Shown: positions 54,422-63,707, counted from the first letter of the stretch. The stretch: DNA of 64,000 nucleotides from an uncultured Thiothrix sp. (GCA_902595225.1 CACJPG010000001.1:85161-149160), one strand, 5' to 3'. Translations and numbers: made by a program. The notes: generated by a model from the sequence alone, not told the origin.

Positions 54422-55741
54422 TTATGAATCAAGCTCTTCTATCCGTATACGAATAATTTTATCCTTAACAACTTCAAGATTCTCAATTTCTAATAAAGCT
54501 TCAATTAAATTTTGTTCTTTTATTTTATGTGTGACAAGTACTATTGGCACATTAACATCCTTCTCATTTTCTTCTTTTTGAAGAATAGATTCAATACTAA
54601 TTGTTTTTTTACCAAAAATTTTTGTAATATCAGCGAGTACTCCAGGTTTATTTGTCACTTTAATTCTCAAATAATATCTAGATTCTATATTACTAATTTT
54701 CAAAATTTCTTGCTCTGCTACCATGTTATTCATATACCCAAGAAATGGGGTAGATTTTTTTGAATTAATTGATAAATTTCTGCCAATATCGATGATATCC
54801 GATACAACTGAGGAGGCAGTAGCTAAACTTCCAGCCCCTGCCCCATAATAAAGTGTAGGGCCAGCTGCATCAGAATTTACTACTACAGCATTTTTTACTC
54901 CGTTAACATTTGCAAGTAACCTTGAGTTGGGTACTAAACACGGATGCACTCTTAATTCTATTCCATATTTACTTTTTCTTGCAATAGCAAGATGTTTTAT
55001 TGTGTAGCCTAATTCCATTGCATTATTTAAATCCTGAAGATCTATATCCTCAATTCCTTCAACATAAACAGAATCATAATTGAGGGGAATACCAAAGCAT
55101 ATTGAGGCTAAAATTGTAAGCTTATGCGCTGCATCTATTCCGCCAATATCAAAAGTTGGATCTGATTCAGCATATCCAAGTTCTTTTGCTTCATCTAAAA
55201 CATCATTGAAGTTTTTTCCAGATAGAAGCATTTCTGTAAGAATATAGTTAGTAGTTCCGTTAATAATTCCTGCTATCCACTGTATCTTATTAGCAGACAA
55301 GGATTCTTTTATTACTTTAATAATTGGTACAGCACCAGCAACCGATGCCTCATAAAGAACACTACAATTTTTTTCTAAAGATAGCTGATTTATTTTTGTG
55401 CCATGAAGAGCAATCAAAGCTTTGTTTGCAGTCACAATATGAAATTTTTTTTCTATGGCTCTCATAACAACATTTTTAGCAATATCATTGCCTCCAATTA
55501 GCTCTACGAAAATATCAATTTTTTCATTTTCAAGCATATCAACTGGATCTGTATAAAAATTTATATTATTTATGTCGCAAGATCTAGCTTTATCTTTATT
55601 TCTAGCAGAAACACATTGAACTAAAAATTCGCATCCAGTACGTTTAAGGATTTCATCTTTATTATTATTTAAAAGATTTATAACTCCACTACCAACTGTG
55701 CCTAAACCGGCTATCCCAATTTTAATTTTATTATTTTTCAT
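54422..55741 (-). CDS. hom: Homoserine dehydrogenase
   Basis: This monofunctional enzyme (439 residues) reduces aspartate semialdehyde to homoserine. GIAGLGTVGSGVI (about 9-21) is the Rossmann motif, GIINGTTNYILTEM is the family signature, and GYAESDPTFDIGGIDAAHKL carries substrate residues. An ACT domain (about 355-430, starting RYYLRIKVTNKPGVLADITKIF in two parts) probably mediates threonine feedback. It follows alaC by seven bases. Confidence 0.95.
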   Translation of the reverse strand: MKNNKIKIGIAGLGTVGSGVINLLNNNKDEILKRTGCEFLVQCVSARNKDKARSCDINNINFYTDPVDMLENEKIDIFVELIGGNDIAKNVVMRAIEKKFHIVTANKALIALHGTKINQLSLEKNCSVLYEASVAGAVPIIKVIKESLSANKIQWIAGIINGTTNYILTEMLLSGKNFNDVLDEAKELGYAESDPTFDIGGIDAAHKLTILASICFGIPLNYDSVYVEGIEDIDLQDLNNAMELGYTIKHLAIARKSKYGIELRVHPCLVPNSRLLANVNGVKNAVVVNSDAAGPTLYYGAGAGSLATASSVVSDIIDIGRNLSINSKKSTPFLGYMNNMVAEQEILKISNIESRYYLRIKVTNKPGVLADITKIFGKKTISIESILQKEENEKDVNVPIVLVTHKIKEQNLIEALLEIENLEVVKDKIIRIRIEELDS

Positions 55742-55748
55742 TAAGTAA

Positions 55749-56921
55749 TTATATAATAGTTTTAAGGCTTCTTACAGCTTGCTTGGTTCTTTGCTCATTT
55801 TCAATTAAGCTAAATCTTACGAAATCATCACCATGTTTACCAAAACCAATTCCTGGTGATACAGCAACATTATTTTCCTTTAATAACTTTTTGCTAAACT
55901 CAAGAGATCCTAAGTCTTTATATTTTTTCGGAATTTCTGCCCAAACAAACATTGTTGCTCTAGGTGGTGTTATATTCCACCCAATGTCATTCAATCCTTT
56001 GCATAATACATCTCTCCTACTTTTATACATATTTCGAATTTCCTGAACACAATCTTGAGGACCTTCTAATGCTGCAATTGCGCCAACTTGCAATGGGGTA
56101 TAAGTTCCATAATCGACATATGATTTAATTCTTGATAAAGCATTCACAAGTTTTTTATTACCGCACATAAAACCTATTCGCCAACCAGGCATATTATAAG
56201 ATTTTGAGAGCGTGTAAAATTCAACACCAATATCTTTTGCGCCACTGACTTGTAATAACGATGGTGCTTTATAATTATCAAATACGATATCTGCATAGGC
56301 AATATCATGAACAATGTAGACTTTGTATTTCTTTGCAATCCTAACAAGCTCTTTGAAAAATTCTATATCTACACATTTTGTTGTCGGATTTGAAGGGAAA
56401 TTTGTAATTAACATCTTTGGAGTTGGCCATGAGTTATTGATTGCGCTATCCAAAGATGCAAAAAAAGAATCATGATCATCATCAACATTAATATATATGA
56501 TTTCAGCGCCAGCAATGACAGCGCCGTATGGGTGTATCGGGTAAGCTGGGCTAGGTACTATAACTGAGTCACCTTGACTTAATGTAGCTAATGCTAAGTG
56601 TGCTAAGCCCTCTTTTGAGCCAATTGTGACAATTGCTTCATCCTCAAAATTAATTGATACATTAAACTTTTCTTCATACCAGTTTGATATAGCCCGCCTA
56701 AGTCTTGGTATTCCCTTAGAACTAGAGTATCTATGCACAGTATCCTTATTAGAACACTCTTGCATTTTTTCAATTATATGAGAAGGTGTTTTTTGATCGG
56801 GGTTACCCATACCAAAATCAATAATATCATCACCTTTTTTTCTTGCTATGATCTTAAGCTCATTTACAATATTAAATATGTAAGGTGGAAGTCTATTTAT
56901 TCTGTAAAATTCTTCTGACAT
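55749..56921 (-). CDS. alaC: Alanine transaminase AlaC
   Basis: This class I PLP aminotransferase of 390 residues matches AlaC. The N-terminal INRLPPYIFNIVNELK, GMGNPDQKTPSHI, and the PLP-lysine region TLSKSYNMPGWRIGF are characteristic. SFFASL and LRRAISNWYEE are shared with the family. It forms alanine from pyruvate and glutamate. The alaC-hom order is common in proteobacteria. It is divergent from the Mth938-domain gene, with 37 bases between the chosen starts. Confidence 0.93.
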   Translation of the reverse strand: MSEEFYRINRLPPYIFNIVNELKIIARKKGDDIIDFGMGNPDQKTPSHIIEKMQECSNKDTVHRYSSSKGIPRLRRAISNWYEEKFNVSINFEDEAIVTIGSKEGLAHLALATLSQGDSVIVPSPAYPIHPYGAVIAGAEIIYINVDDDHDSFFASLDSAINNSWPTPKMLITNFPSNPTTKCVDIEFFKELVRIAKKYKVYIVHDIAYADIVFDNYKAPSLLQVSGAKDIGVEFYTLSKSYNMPGWRIGFMCGNKKLVNALSRIKSYVDYGTYTPLQVGAIAALEGPQDCVQEIRNMYKSRRDVLCKGLNDIGWNITPPRATMFVWAEIPKKYKDLGSLEFSKKLLKENNVAVSPGIGFGKHGDDFVRFSLIENEQRTKQAVRSLKTII

Positions 56922-56958
56922 AATTTTGATATTTAATATAACTTATGATGAGCAATTT

Positions 56959-57330
56959 ATGAAATTTAATGAACAAATAATAGAAAGTAATTCTAATATA
57001 ATTAAATCATACTCCTCATCCTCAATTACGATAAACAATAAAGATTATAATTGTAACGTAATTGTTCCTCCAACAGGCCCTCTGATACCGTGTAAAATTG
57101 ATATTTCAAGTGTAAATAAAGATTATATTATAAAGAACTTAAATGAAAACGTTAATTTTGTGATAATTGGCTCAGACAAAGCCGATGGAACTGACACTTC
57201 ATTGATTATTAAAGAATTAAATAGTATGAATGTTGGTGTAGAAATTATGAATATGAGTTCTGCATGCAGTAGTCATAATATTTTACTTTCAGAGAAAAGA
57301 AATTTTTTAAGCTTTTTTTTATTTAAATAG
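56959..57330 (+). CDS. Mth938-like domain protein
   Basis: The protein of 123 residues belongs to the Mth938/NDUFAF3-like family, single-domain proteins of unknown bacterial function. The pattern is NIIKSYSSSSITINNKDY, IVPPTGP, and FVIIGSDKADG followed by VGVEIMNMSSACSSHNILLSE. The ATG at 56959 is chosen, with GATGAG upstream, because it gives the family's usual N-terminus; a TTG at 56926 extends the frame. Its stop abuts the nlpD stop directly. Confidence 0.78.
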   Translation: MKFNEQIIESNSNIIKSYSSSSITINNKDYNCNVIVPPTGPLIPCKIDISSVNKDYIIKNLNENVNFVIIGSDKADGTDTSLIIKELNSMNVGVEIMNMSSACSSHNILLSEKRNFLSFFLFK

Positions 57331-58071
57331 CTACGGTAGGTAGTTTTCAGGATCTACAGATTTTCCATTTTTTCGAATTTGAAAATGAAGAATTGGTTTT
57401 ATTGAGTCTGAATCGCCTAACTTGGCAATAAGTTGTCCTTTAGCAACCTTGCTATCTTCTTTAACAAGAATCTTATTAGTATGAGCATATGCAGATAAAA
57501 AAGTTTCATTGTGTTTTATAATTATAAGATTACCGTAACCTTTTATTCCATTTCCAGTATAGACAACTACACCTTCTGAAGCGGAATATATATCGTCACC
57601 AATATCTCCTGTTATATCAATACCTTTCTTTCCGATATCACTGTACGAAAACTCTTTTGATATTTTTCCGTTATGAGGACGCACCCATTTGAGATTTGAT
57701 GAAAATTTATACTTCTTATTTTTTGAAACTTTTTGCTTTCTAAATTGTTTTGATTTTATTACAATCTTTTGCCCAGGAGTGATTTTATAAGGCTTTTTTA
57801 TATTATTCCATTTTGCAATACTTTTATAATTCACGTCATATAGTAATGATATTGTATAGAGTGAATCTCCCTTTTTAACAATATATATGCCCCCAGATTC
57901 TTCAGCCTCTTTTGATTTGAGTCCGTAAGTAAAATAAACTCTATCTTTTATAGGTTCTTTTTTTGGTATTGGATTTTTTTCAGAGTGGTTATATATTCTT
58001 GTACAAGAGCATAATATAAAAAATAAGATAAAAACTAAAAACTTAAATTTTAATCTATCGTCTGTTTGCAT
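57331..58071 (-). CDS. nlpD: NlpD-like lipoprotein: LysM plus degenerate LytM/M23 domain
   Basis: This 246-residue lipoprotein has the lipobox FILCSC (Cys about 23), a LysM domain (YIVKKGDSLYTISLLYDV to about 112) and a C-terminal M23/LytM domain. The first zinc histidine is replaced by lysine in GKKGIDIT, and the HxH motif reads ILHFQ instead of HLHFE. The domain is therefore degenerate, as in E. coli NlpD, which activates amidase AmiC. ATG 58071 lies one base after the yqaA stop. rpoS does not follow. Confidence 0.88.
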   Translation of the reverse strand: MQTDDRLKFKFLVFILFFILCSCTRIYNHSEKNPIPKKEPIKDRVYFTYGLKSKEAEESGGIYIVKKGDSLYTISLLYDVNYKSIAKWNNIKKPYKITPGQKIVIKSKQFRKQKVSKNKKYKFSSNLKWVRPHNGKISKEFSYSDIGKKGIDITGDIGDDIYSASEGVVVYTGNGIKGYGNLIIIKHNETFLSAYAHTNKILVKEDSKVAKGQLIAKLGDSDSIKPILHFQIRKNGKSVDPENYLP

Positions 58072-58072
58072 A

Positions 58073-58648
58073 TCATTTAAAGTATTTAACATAAAATATA
58101 AAGATTAATAATATTGTAGCTATATAACCTATGTATTCAAAATATTTTTTTATTTTATTAGCTCTTTCTATTCCGAAATAATAAAATATAGCTGCGACAA
58201 TAAAAAATCTTAGACCCCTTCCAAAGAATGATGCAACCATGAATGGAATTATAGCCAAAGACATGTATCCAGCAGTTATTGTAAAAGCTTTATATGGTAA
58301 TGGAGTGAAGCCTGCAAGAAAAATAATTAAAAATCCATGTTCATTAAATAATTTTTTAGCGTCTAAAAAGTTTTTTTCATTTATTATGCTATTAAGAATG
58401 TCAAATTCAAATAGGTAGGACCCAATTAAATATCCAAAAGCACCACCAAGTATAGAATATATTGTTGTAAAAAATGCAAGTTGAATCCAACCATGTGTTC
58501 TTGTAAGCGCCATAGGGGCAAGAAGAACGTCTGGAGGTATTGGAAAAATAAAAGACTCTATAAAACTAAGACCATAAAGATACCTTCTTGCATTCTTTTT
58601 TTTTGAAAAATTTATAGTGTAATCATAAATTTTTGTGAAGATTTTCAT
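58073..58648 (-). CDS. yqaA: YqaA family membrane protein (SNARE-associated/DedA-like)
   Basis: This 191-residue inner-membrane protein has the DedA/VTT pattern. RYLYGLSFIESFIFPIPPDVLLAPMAL is the family entry, GGAFGYLIGSYLFE the first glycine motif, and FLAGFTPLPYKAFTITAGYM the re-entrant FxxR-like region. Members of the broader family are lipid flippases or proton-dependent transporters. It lies between pcm and nlpD, a common gammaproteobacterial arrangement. Confidence 0.9.
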   Translation of the reverse strand: MKIFTKIYDYTINFSKKKNARRYLYGLSFIESFIFPIPPDVLLAPMALTRTHGWIQLAFFTTIYSILGGAFGYLIGSYLFEFDILNSIINEKNFLDAKKLFNEHGFLIIFLAGFTPLPYKAFTITAGYMSLAIIPFMVASFFGRGLRFFIVAAIFYYFGIERANKIKKYFEYIGYIATILLIFIFYVKYFK

Positions 58649-59316
58649 TAGTCAGTTCCTTCGAGTAATGGCACAAAATTAACTGTACCATGAATTTTTT
58701 CAGAAATTATCTCATCATTCTTTTCAATTGATTTTAAGTATTGTTTATCATTTTTTTTAACAGGTGATAACAATATTCCTCCAGTGGTACTTAATTGATC
58801 CATTAAACTCTTTGGAATATCTATTGCTCCTGCAGTGACTATAATTGCATCAAATGGAGCTTTTTGAGGCCAACCCTTATTTCCATCTGAGAATTTTGTA
58901 TATATATTTTTCAATCCAACCTCTCTAAATACATGATTTGCTTTTTTATGAAGAGCTTCAATTCTTTCTATTGTATAAACCTTATTAACTAATAAGGATA
59001 AAATGGCAGCTTGATATCCAGAACCTGTTCCAATTTCTAGAACTCTTTTAGGATTTTTTTCTAATAAAATTTCTGTCATTGTTGCAACAATCATTGGCTG
59101 AGAAATAGTTTGTGATTTACCGATAGGTAACGCTGTATTATCATAAGCTTTCCCTGCTATGGCTTCATCAATAAATATATGTCTTGGCACAATGCTCATT
59201 GCATTTAAAACTTTATTATTTTTTATACCTTGTTTTTTTAATTCAGAAATAAGTTTCAACCTTGATGAATCTGAGGTCATTCCACTACCTGAAAACTTTT
59301 TAAAATCTACACTCAT
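58648..59316 (-). CDS. pcm: Protein-L-isoaspartate O-methyltransferase
   Basis: Pcm repairs isoaspartyl residues in aged proteins using S-adenosylmethionine. The 222 residues contain VPRHIFIDEAIAGKAYDNTALPIG, the family motif SQPMIVATMTEIL, and the SAM loop VLEIGTGSGYQAAIL (about 90-104). PFDAIIVTAGAIDIP follows. It overlaps surE by four bases and shares a base with yqaA. Confidence 0.95.
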   Translation of the reverse strand: MSVDFKKFSGSGMTSDSSRLKLISELKKQGIKNNKVLNAMSIVPRHIFIDEAIAGKAYDNTALPIGKSQTISQPMIVATMTEILLEKNPKRVLEIGTGSGYQAAILSLLVNKVYTIERIEALHKKANHVFREVGLKNIYTKFSDGNKGWPQKAPFDAIIVTAGAIDIPKSLMDQLSTTGGILLSPVKKNDKQYLKSIEKNDEIISEKIHGTVNFVPLLEGTD

Positions 59317-60038
59317 GAATTATTCAATTCTTCTAATATTTTTGAGTTTGTTAAGTCATATGTAATAGGCGTTATTGAAATTATATTATTATTTGTAGCA
59401 AAAAAATCAGTACCCTCTCCATCATCTTTTGGATCTCCTGCTGCACCAATATTATAAAGATTTTTTTCTTTAATTTTTTTTGCAGGGACAGGAGTACCTC
59501 TTTTTCCAAGTCTTGTATACTTAAAATCTTTTATTAAATTATTTGAATCAGGAATGTTAATATTTAATAAGGTTTTCTTGTTTATTATCTTATTTTCAAT
59601 AATTTTCTCGAAAAGGTATGAGCTTGATTGAGCGGCATTTTTTAGATATGAAATATCTTTTGTTATTAAAGAAATTGCTATTGGAGAAAACTCAAGATGT
59701 CTTCCTTCTAATGCCGCTGCGACAGTTCCAGAATATATAACATCATCCCCTAAATTTGCTCCCATATTTATTCCAGAAACAACGATATCAATTTTTTCTT
59801 TGATTAGGCATGTTAATGCAATATGAACACAATCTGCAGGGGTTCCATCGATTACATAATGGTTTTTTTTCACATTATCTACATTTATATCTTTTCTTGT
59901 TGACAATGCACTGCTTCCTGCACTGTTGTTTTCCAAGGGTGCTGCAACAAATATTTCGTGCTTTATTGATAGCTCTTTGATTAGTGCTTGAATACCATCT
60001 GCATAATAGCCATCATCATTGGACAATAATATTTTCAT
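59313..60038 (-). CDS. surE: 5'/3'-nucleotidase SurE
   Basis: SurE dephosphorylates nucleoside monophosphates and polyphosphate. The 241 residues begin KILLSNDDGYYADGIQAL with the metal-binding DD pair, followed by APLENNSAGSS, GTPADCVHIAL and VVSGINMGANLGDDVIYSGTVAAALEG (in two blocks of the signature). surE-pcm-yqaA-nlpD are in one minus-strand run. Confidence 0.96.
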   Translation of the reverse strand: MKILLSNDDGYYADGIQALIKELSIKHEIFVAAPLENNSAGSSALSTRKDINVDNVKKNHYVIDGTPADCVHIALTCLIKEKIDIVVSGINMGANLGDDVIYSGTVAAALEGRHLEFSPIAISLITKDISYLKNAAQSSSYLFEKIIENKIINKKTLLNINIPDSNNLIKDFKYTRLGKRGTPVPAKKIKEKNLYNIGAAGDPKDDGEGTDFFATNNNIISITPITYDLTNSKILEELNNS

Positions 60039-60080
60039 ATGTGATGATTATACTTAAAAAATTTTATAGATGAAGTAAAT

Positions 60081-60452
60081 ATGGATGAAAATACTATTAT
60101 TGGTTGCTGTAAGTCAGGTTATCAAAAAAATAAATTTAAAAAGTTAAAAAAGGGTGATCTAAATATTCAAGATGAGCTAGATTTGCATGGATGCTCGGCA
60201 TACGAAGCAGAGGTCATGATTGGCGTTAGAATTCCACAGTGGCAATTAAACAATCAATTAGTTATTTTAATTCAACATGGGAAAGGGAAAGGTATATTAA
60301 AAAAACTTGTAGATGACTTTTTACAAAATGATCCAAATGTTCTTGCTTATCATTCTGCCCAGCCAAAAGATGGTGGTACCGGTGCTGTATATGTGCATTT
60401 GAAAAATATAAATAAGTCTAATAATAGTGATGAGTACTATGAAGAAGAGTAA
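60081..60452 (+). CDS. Smr-domain protein
   Basis: The 123-residue protein is essentially a single Smr domain: DELDLHGCSAYEAE (about 31-44), VILIQHGKGKGILKK, and the closing SAQPKDGGTGAVYVHL. Smr domains bind branched DNA or cleave RNA and occur alone in SmrA and SmrB-type proteins. Some SmrB proteins rescue collided ribosomes. The target here is unknown. It overlaps the moeA start. Confidence 0.88.
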   Translation: MDENTIIGCCKSGYQKNKFKKLKKGDLNIQDELDLHGCSAYEAEVMIGVRIPQWQLNNQLVILIQHGKGKGILKKLVDDFLQNDPNVLAYHSAQPKDGGTGAVYVHLKNINKSNNSDEYYEEE

Positions 60453-61695
60453 AAAAATTTATAGCTGCATGGATGACTATGATCCAAATTCTATTCTAAT
60501 TGATGATGCATTAAAAGAAATCCATAAAATATCAAAAAAAATTAAACTTTATGAGTATGTACCGCTTGAAGATTCTTTTAATAGAGTTCTTTTTGAGAAT
60601 ATAAAAGCTAAGCTAAAAGTTCCAAATTATGATAATTCAGCTATGGATGGCTACGCATTAAATTTAAAAGATATAAAAAAATGTAAAATTTTCAGTATTG
60701 CTGGATTTAGCTTAGCTGGTTCACCATACAAAGGAAAAATTAAAAAAAATGAGTGCATTAAAATTATGACTGGAGCAGTAGTTCCAGATGGTGCAAACGT
60801 TGTGATAATGAAGGAAGAAGTTGAGCTAATTGGGGATAAAGAAATTAAATTAATATCAAAACAAATAAAAAAATTTCAAAATATAAGATTCTCGGGAGAA
60901 GATATTCAAGTTAATAGAATAATTTTAAATAAAGATCATGTGATTGACTCAGCATCAATGGGTTTACTTGCTTCACAAGGAATAAATAAAATTAAAGTTT
61001 ATAAAAATCCAAAAGTTTCCTTCTTCACTTCTGGGGATGAAGTTGTACAAATAAATAAAAAGCTACCATATGGAAAAGTACATGATAGTAATAGATATAC
61101 TCTTCTGGGAATGCTGAAGAAAAATGATATTCAAATAGTTGATCTTGGTCATGCAAAAGATGATATTAAAGATATTAAAAAGAAGTTTAATCAAGCTATT
61201 AAAAAATCTGATCTAGTAATATCTACAGGTGGTGTTTCTGTTGGTGATGCAGACTATATTAAGGATGTTGTAAATTCACTTGGTGATATTAATTTTTGGA
61301 AAGTAGCAGTAAAACCCGGAAGACCTCTTGCTTTTGGAAAAATTAAAGACACAATTTTTTTTGGTCTTCCTGGAAATCCTGTTTCCGTCATGATTACTTT
61401 CCTTATTTTTGTTTTACCATGCATAAAACTATTAATGGGAGAGAAACATAATTTAGATTTTGAAAGTGCAATATCTGAATCAGAATTAAAAAAAAGAAAA
61501 GGAAGAGCAGAATTTCAAAGGGGTATTATATACAAAAAAAATAATAAAAATTATGTAAAGACTGTTGGAGAGCAAGGTTCTGGAATACTAAGTTCAATGA
61601 CAAGAGCAAATTGTTTAATTTATCTGCCTGTAGAACAAGGTAAAGTTAAATTGAATGATAAAGTGCAGATTTTAATGTTTAAAGAATACATTTAA
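60439..61695 (+). CDS. moeA: Molybdopterin molybdenumtransferase MoeA
   Basis: MoeA inserts molybdate into adenylated molybdopterin. The protein of about 418 residues has SCMDDYDPNS near the start, DNSAMDGYAL, MTGAVVPDGANVVIMKEE, the MPT-binding STGGVSVGDADYIKD, and KPGRPLAFG with FFGLPGNPVSVMI. ATG 60439 is chosen; a GTG and ATG shortly upstream are in frame and all starts lie inside the Smr gene. Its stop overlaps the moaE stop by four bases. Confidence 0.93.
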   Translation: MKKSKKIYSCMDDYDPNSILIDDALKEIHKISKKIKLYEYVPLEDSFNRVLFENIKAKLKVPNYDNSAMDGYALNLKDIKKCKIFSIAGFSLAGSPYKGKIKKNECIKIMTGAVVPDGANVVIMKEEVELIGDKEIKLISKQIKKFQNIRFSGEDIQVNRIILNKDHVIDSASMGLLASQGINKIKVYKNPKVSFFTSGDEVVQINKKLPYGKVHDSNRYTLLGMLKKNDIQIVDLGHAKDDIKDIKKKFNQAIKKSDLVISTGGVSVGDADYIKDVVNSLGDINFWKVAVKPGRPLAFGKIKDTIFFGLPGNPVSVMITFLIFVLPCIKLLMGEKHNLDFESAISESELKKRKGRAEFQRGIIYKKNNKNYVKTVGEQGSGILSSMTRANCLIYLPVEQGKVKLNDKVQILMFKEYI

Positions 61696-62129
61696 GTATT
61701 TTTTTCTACCCATTCTGATGTCTTGTCATTAAAATGCTCCTTTTTCCATAATGGAGCATTATGTTTAAGATCTTCTAGGACTATTTTTACAGCCTCTATA
61801 GATTCTTTCCTGTGCATTGACCAACAACAAACTACCACTATACAGTCACCGGGAAATACTCTTCCAACTCTATGGGCTATCAATATATTTTCTAATTTAT
61901 ATTTTGTTATAATAGTTTTGCTTAAATTCTCAAGATAAGATGAAGTCATCTTTGGATAGAATTCTAAATCCATTGAAGTAACATCTTGTCTAGTCGAATT
62001 ATTACTTCTCATGTACCCAATGAAAATGGATTCACCGCCAATAGTTTTTGCATCACAGTTAGCTTTTTCATAATCAGATATTAGCTTATATGGATTTATT
62101 GATTCGTGTGTTAATTTTATTAAACTCAT
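61692..62129 (-). CDS. moaE: Molybdopterin synthase catalytic subunit MoaE
   Basis: MoaE with MoaD converts cyclic pyranopterin phosphate to molybdopterin. The 145-residue protein has GGESIFIGYMRSNN, IAHRVGRVFPGDCIVVVCC and the C-terminal APLWKKEHF with the catalytic lysine. moaD and moaC are not present nearby. It is convergent with moeA and divergent from moaB. Confidence 0.92.
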   Translation of the reverse strand: MSLIKLTHESINPYKLISDYEKANCDAKTIGGESIFIGYMRSNNSTRQDVTSMDLEFYPKMTSSYLENLSKTIITKYKLENILIAHRVGRVFPGDCIVVVCCWSMHRKESIEAVKIVLEDLKHNAPLWKKEHFNDKTSEWVEKNT

Positions 62130-62190
62130 AATATCTTATATTTTATCTATCTTTTTTGTATATTTTAACAATAAAGAATATAATTTATAG

Positions 62191-62700
62191 ATGGATAAAA
62201 AAATTAATTTAAATATCGCTATTCTTACAATATCAGATTCAAGAACTATGGACGATGATAAATCTGGAAATCTGCTGTGTGACCTAGTAAACGGCTCTAA
62301 TCATCACATTTATGAAAGAAATATTGTTAAAGATGATATTTATGAGATAAGAAAAGTAATTTCCTCTTGGATTTATAATTCAGACATAAACGTAATTATA
62401 AGTACTGGCGGAACTGGGGTTACTGGTAGAGATGGCACTCCAGAGGCTGTAGAAGTTCTATTTGATAAAAAAATAGAAGGGTTTGGTGAAATCTTCAGAT
62501 ACTTATCTTTCAAAAAGATTAAAACCTCTACTATCCAGTCTAGGGCAGTTGCGGGCGTTGCAAATTCAACATATATATTCTGTTTGCCAGGATCGCCAAG
62601 TGCTTGTAAAGATGCATGGGTTGATATAATTCAGTACCAACTTGATTCAACGAATAAACCATGTAACCTTGTTGAGTTAATGCCAAGATTGAAAGATTAG
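62191..62700 (+). CDS. moaB: Molybdenum cofactor biosynthesis protein MoaB/Mog family
   Basis: This MPT adenylyltransferase-type protein of 169 residues has AILTISDSRTMDDDKSG near the start, the binding loop STGGTGVTGRDGTPEAVE, and the C-terminal FCLPGSPSACKDAW. MoaB and Mog are close relatives; the DGTPEA spelling is MoaB-like. It is divergent from moaE (62 bases) and its stop overlaps the moaA stop by four bases. Confidence 0.9.
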   Translation: MDKKINLNIAILTISDSRTMDDDKSGNLLCDLVNGSNHHIYERNIVKDDIYEIRKVISSWIYNSDINVIISTGGTGVTGRDGTPEAVEVLFDKKIEGFGEIFRYLSFKKIKTSTIQSRAVAGVANSTYIFCLPGSPSACKDAWVDIIQYQLDSTNKPCNLVELMPRLKD

Positions 62701-63707
62701 CCACCAATATATGACATCTCTGCTTTTTTGATAATCTTATAATCGTCTTGATTCATTCGAGTCTCAGAGTATCTATCATCACGCTCAGACCATAAATCAA
62801 GCAAATAATTACTTATTGAACTATCAGATTCAGAAGACCTCAGTAAATTTTTTATATCATAAGACCTGCTAGCAAATAGGCATGTAAATAATTTACCTTC
62901 AGCAGTAAGCCTTACTCTTGAGCATTCTCCGCAAAAAGGTTTTGAAATTGAGCTTATAATACCAAATTCACCCCCGGCATAGGACCATCTTTTTGCAACT
63001 TCACTTTTATAATTTCCTTGTAAAGACTTTATCGAGTATCTCTTACTTATAATATCAATTATATCATCAAGAATTAAAACATCTCTTTTATCCCAAAGAT
63101 TTACATTGCCAACATCCATGAATTCAATAAATCGAACTATGCATCCAGAGCCCTCAAAATACTCCAACATAGGAATTATATCATTATCGTTTATATTTTT
63201 TTTAACAACCATATTTATTTTAATATTTTCAAACCCAGCTTTTTTTGCATTTGCTATGCCTTCTAGAACATCTTTTGATGAATATTTGCTACCACTGATT
63301 TCTTGAAATCTTTTATCGTTCAAAGAATCTAAGCTAAAAGTTATCCTATTTAAACCTGAGTCTTTTAAGAGTTCTGCTCTTTTTTCTGAAAGTAATACCC
63401 CATTTGAAGTCATGCTGATATCTTGAATCTCTTTAATTTTTTTAAGCTCACTAACCAGTAAGTGAATATTCTTCCTGAGAAGTGGTTCGCCTCCAGTAAG
63501 CCTTACCTTTTTCACACCAAATGATGCTAGAATTTTTGTGACTCTTATGATTTCTTCAAAACTTAGAATCTCTGATTTTTTAAAAAATTTGTAATTTGAG
63601 TCATATATTTCTTTAGGCATGCAGTATGAGCATCTGAAATTACACCTGTCTGTAACAGAAATCCTAATATCTCTTAATTTTCTTGAAAACTTATCCGTAA
63701 TTATCAT
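62697..63707 (-). CDS. moaA: GTP 3',8-cyclase MoaA
   Basis: MoaA is the radical-SAM enzyme that starts Moco synthesis from GTP. The 336-residue protein has CNFRCSYC (about 23-30) for the SAM cluster, RLTGGEPLLRK, and a C-terminal cluster site FCGECSRVRLTAEGKLFTCLF. It ends in the Gly-Gly pair needed for activity. The ATG at 63707 is chosen over an upstream TTG. moaC, its partner, is not in the window. Confidence 0.95.
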   Translation of the reverse strand: MIITDKFSRKLRDIRISVTDRCNFRCSYCMPKEIYDSNYKFFKKSEILSFEEIIRVTKILASFGVKKVRLTGGEPLLRKNIHLLVSELKKIKEIQDISMTSNGVLLSEKRAELLKDSGLNRITFSLDSLNDKRFQEISGSKYSSKDVLEGIANAKKAGFENIKINMVVKKNINDNDIIPMLEYFEGSGCIVRFIEFMDVGNVNLWDKRDVLILDDIIDIISKRYSIKSLQGNYKSEVAKRWSYAGGEFGIISSISKPFCGECSRVRLTAEGKLFTCLFASRSYDIKNLLRSSESDSSISNYLLDLWSERDDRYSETRMNQDDYKIIKKAEMSYIGG

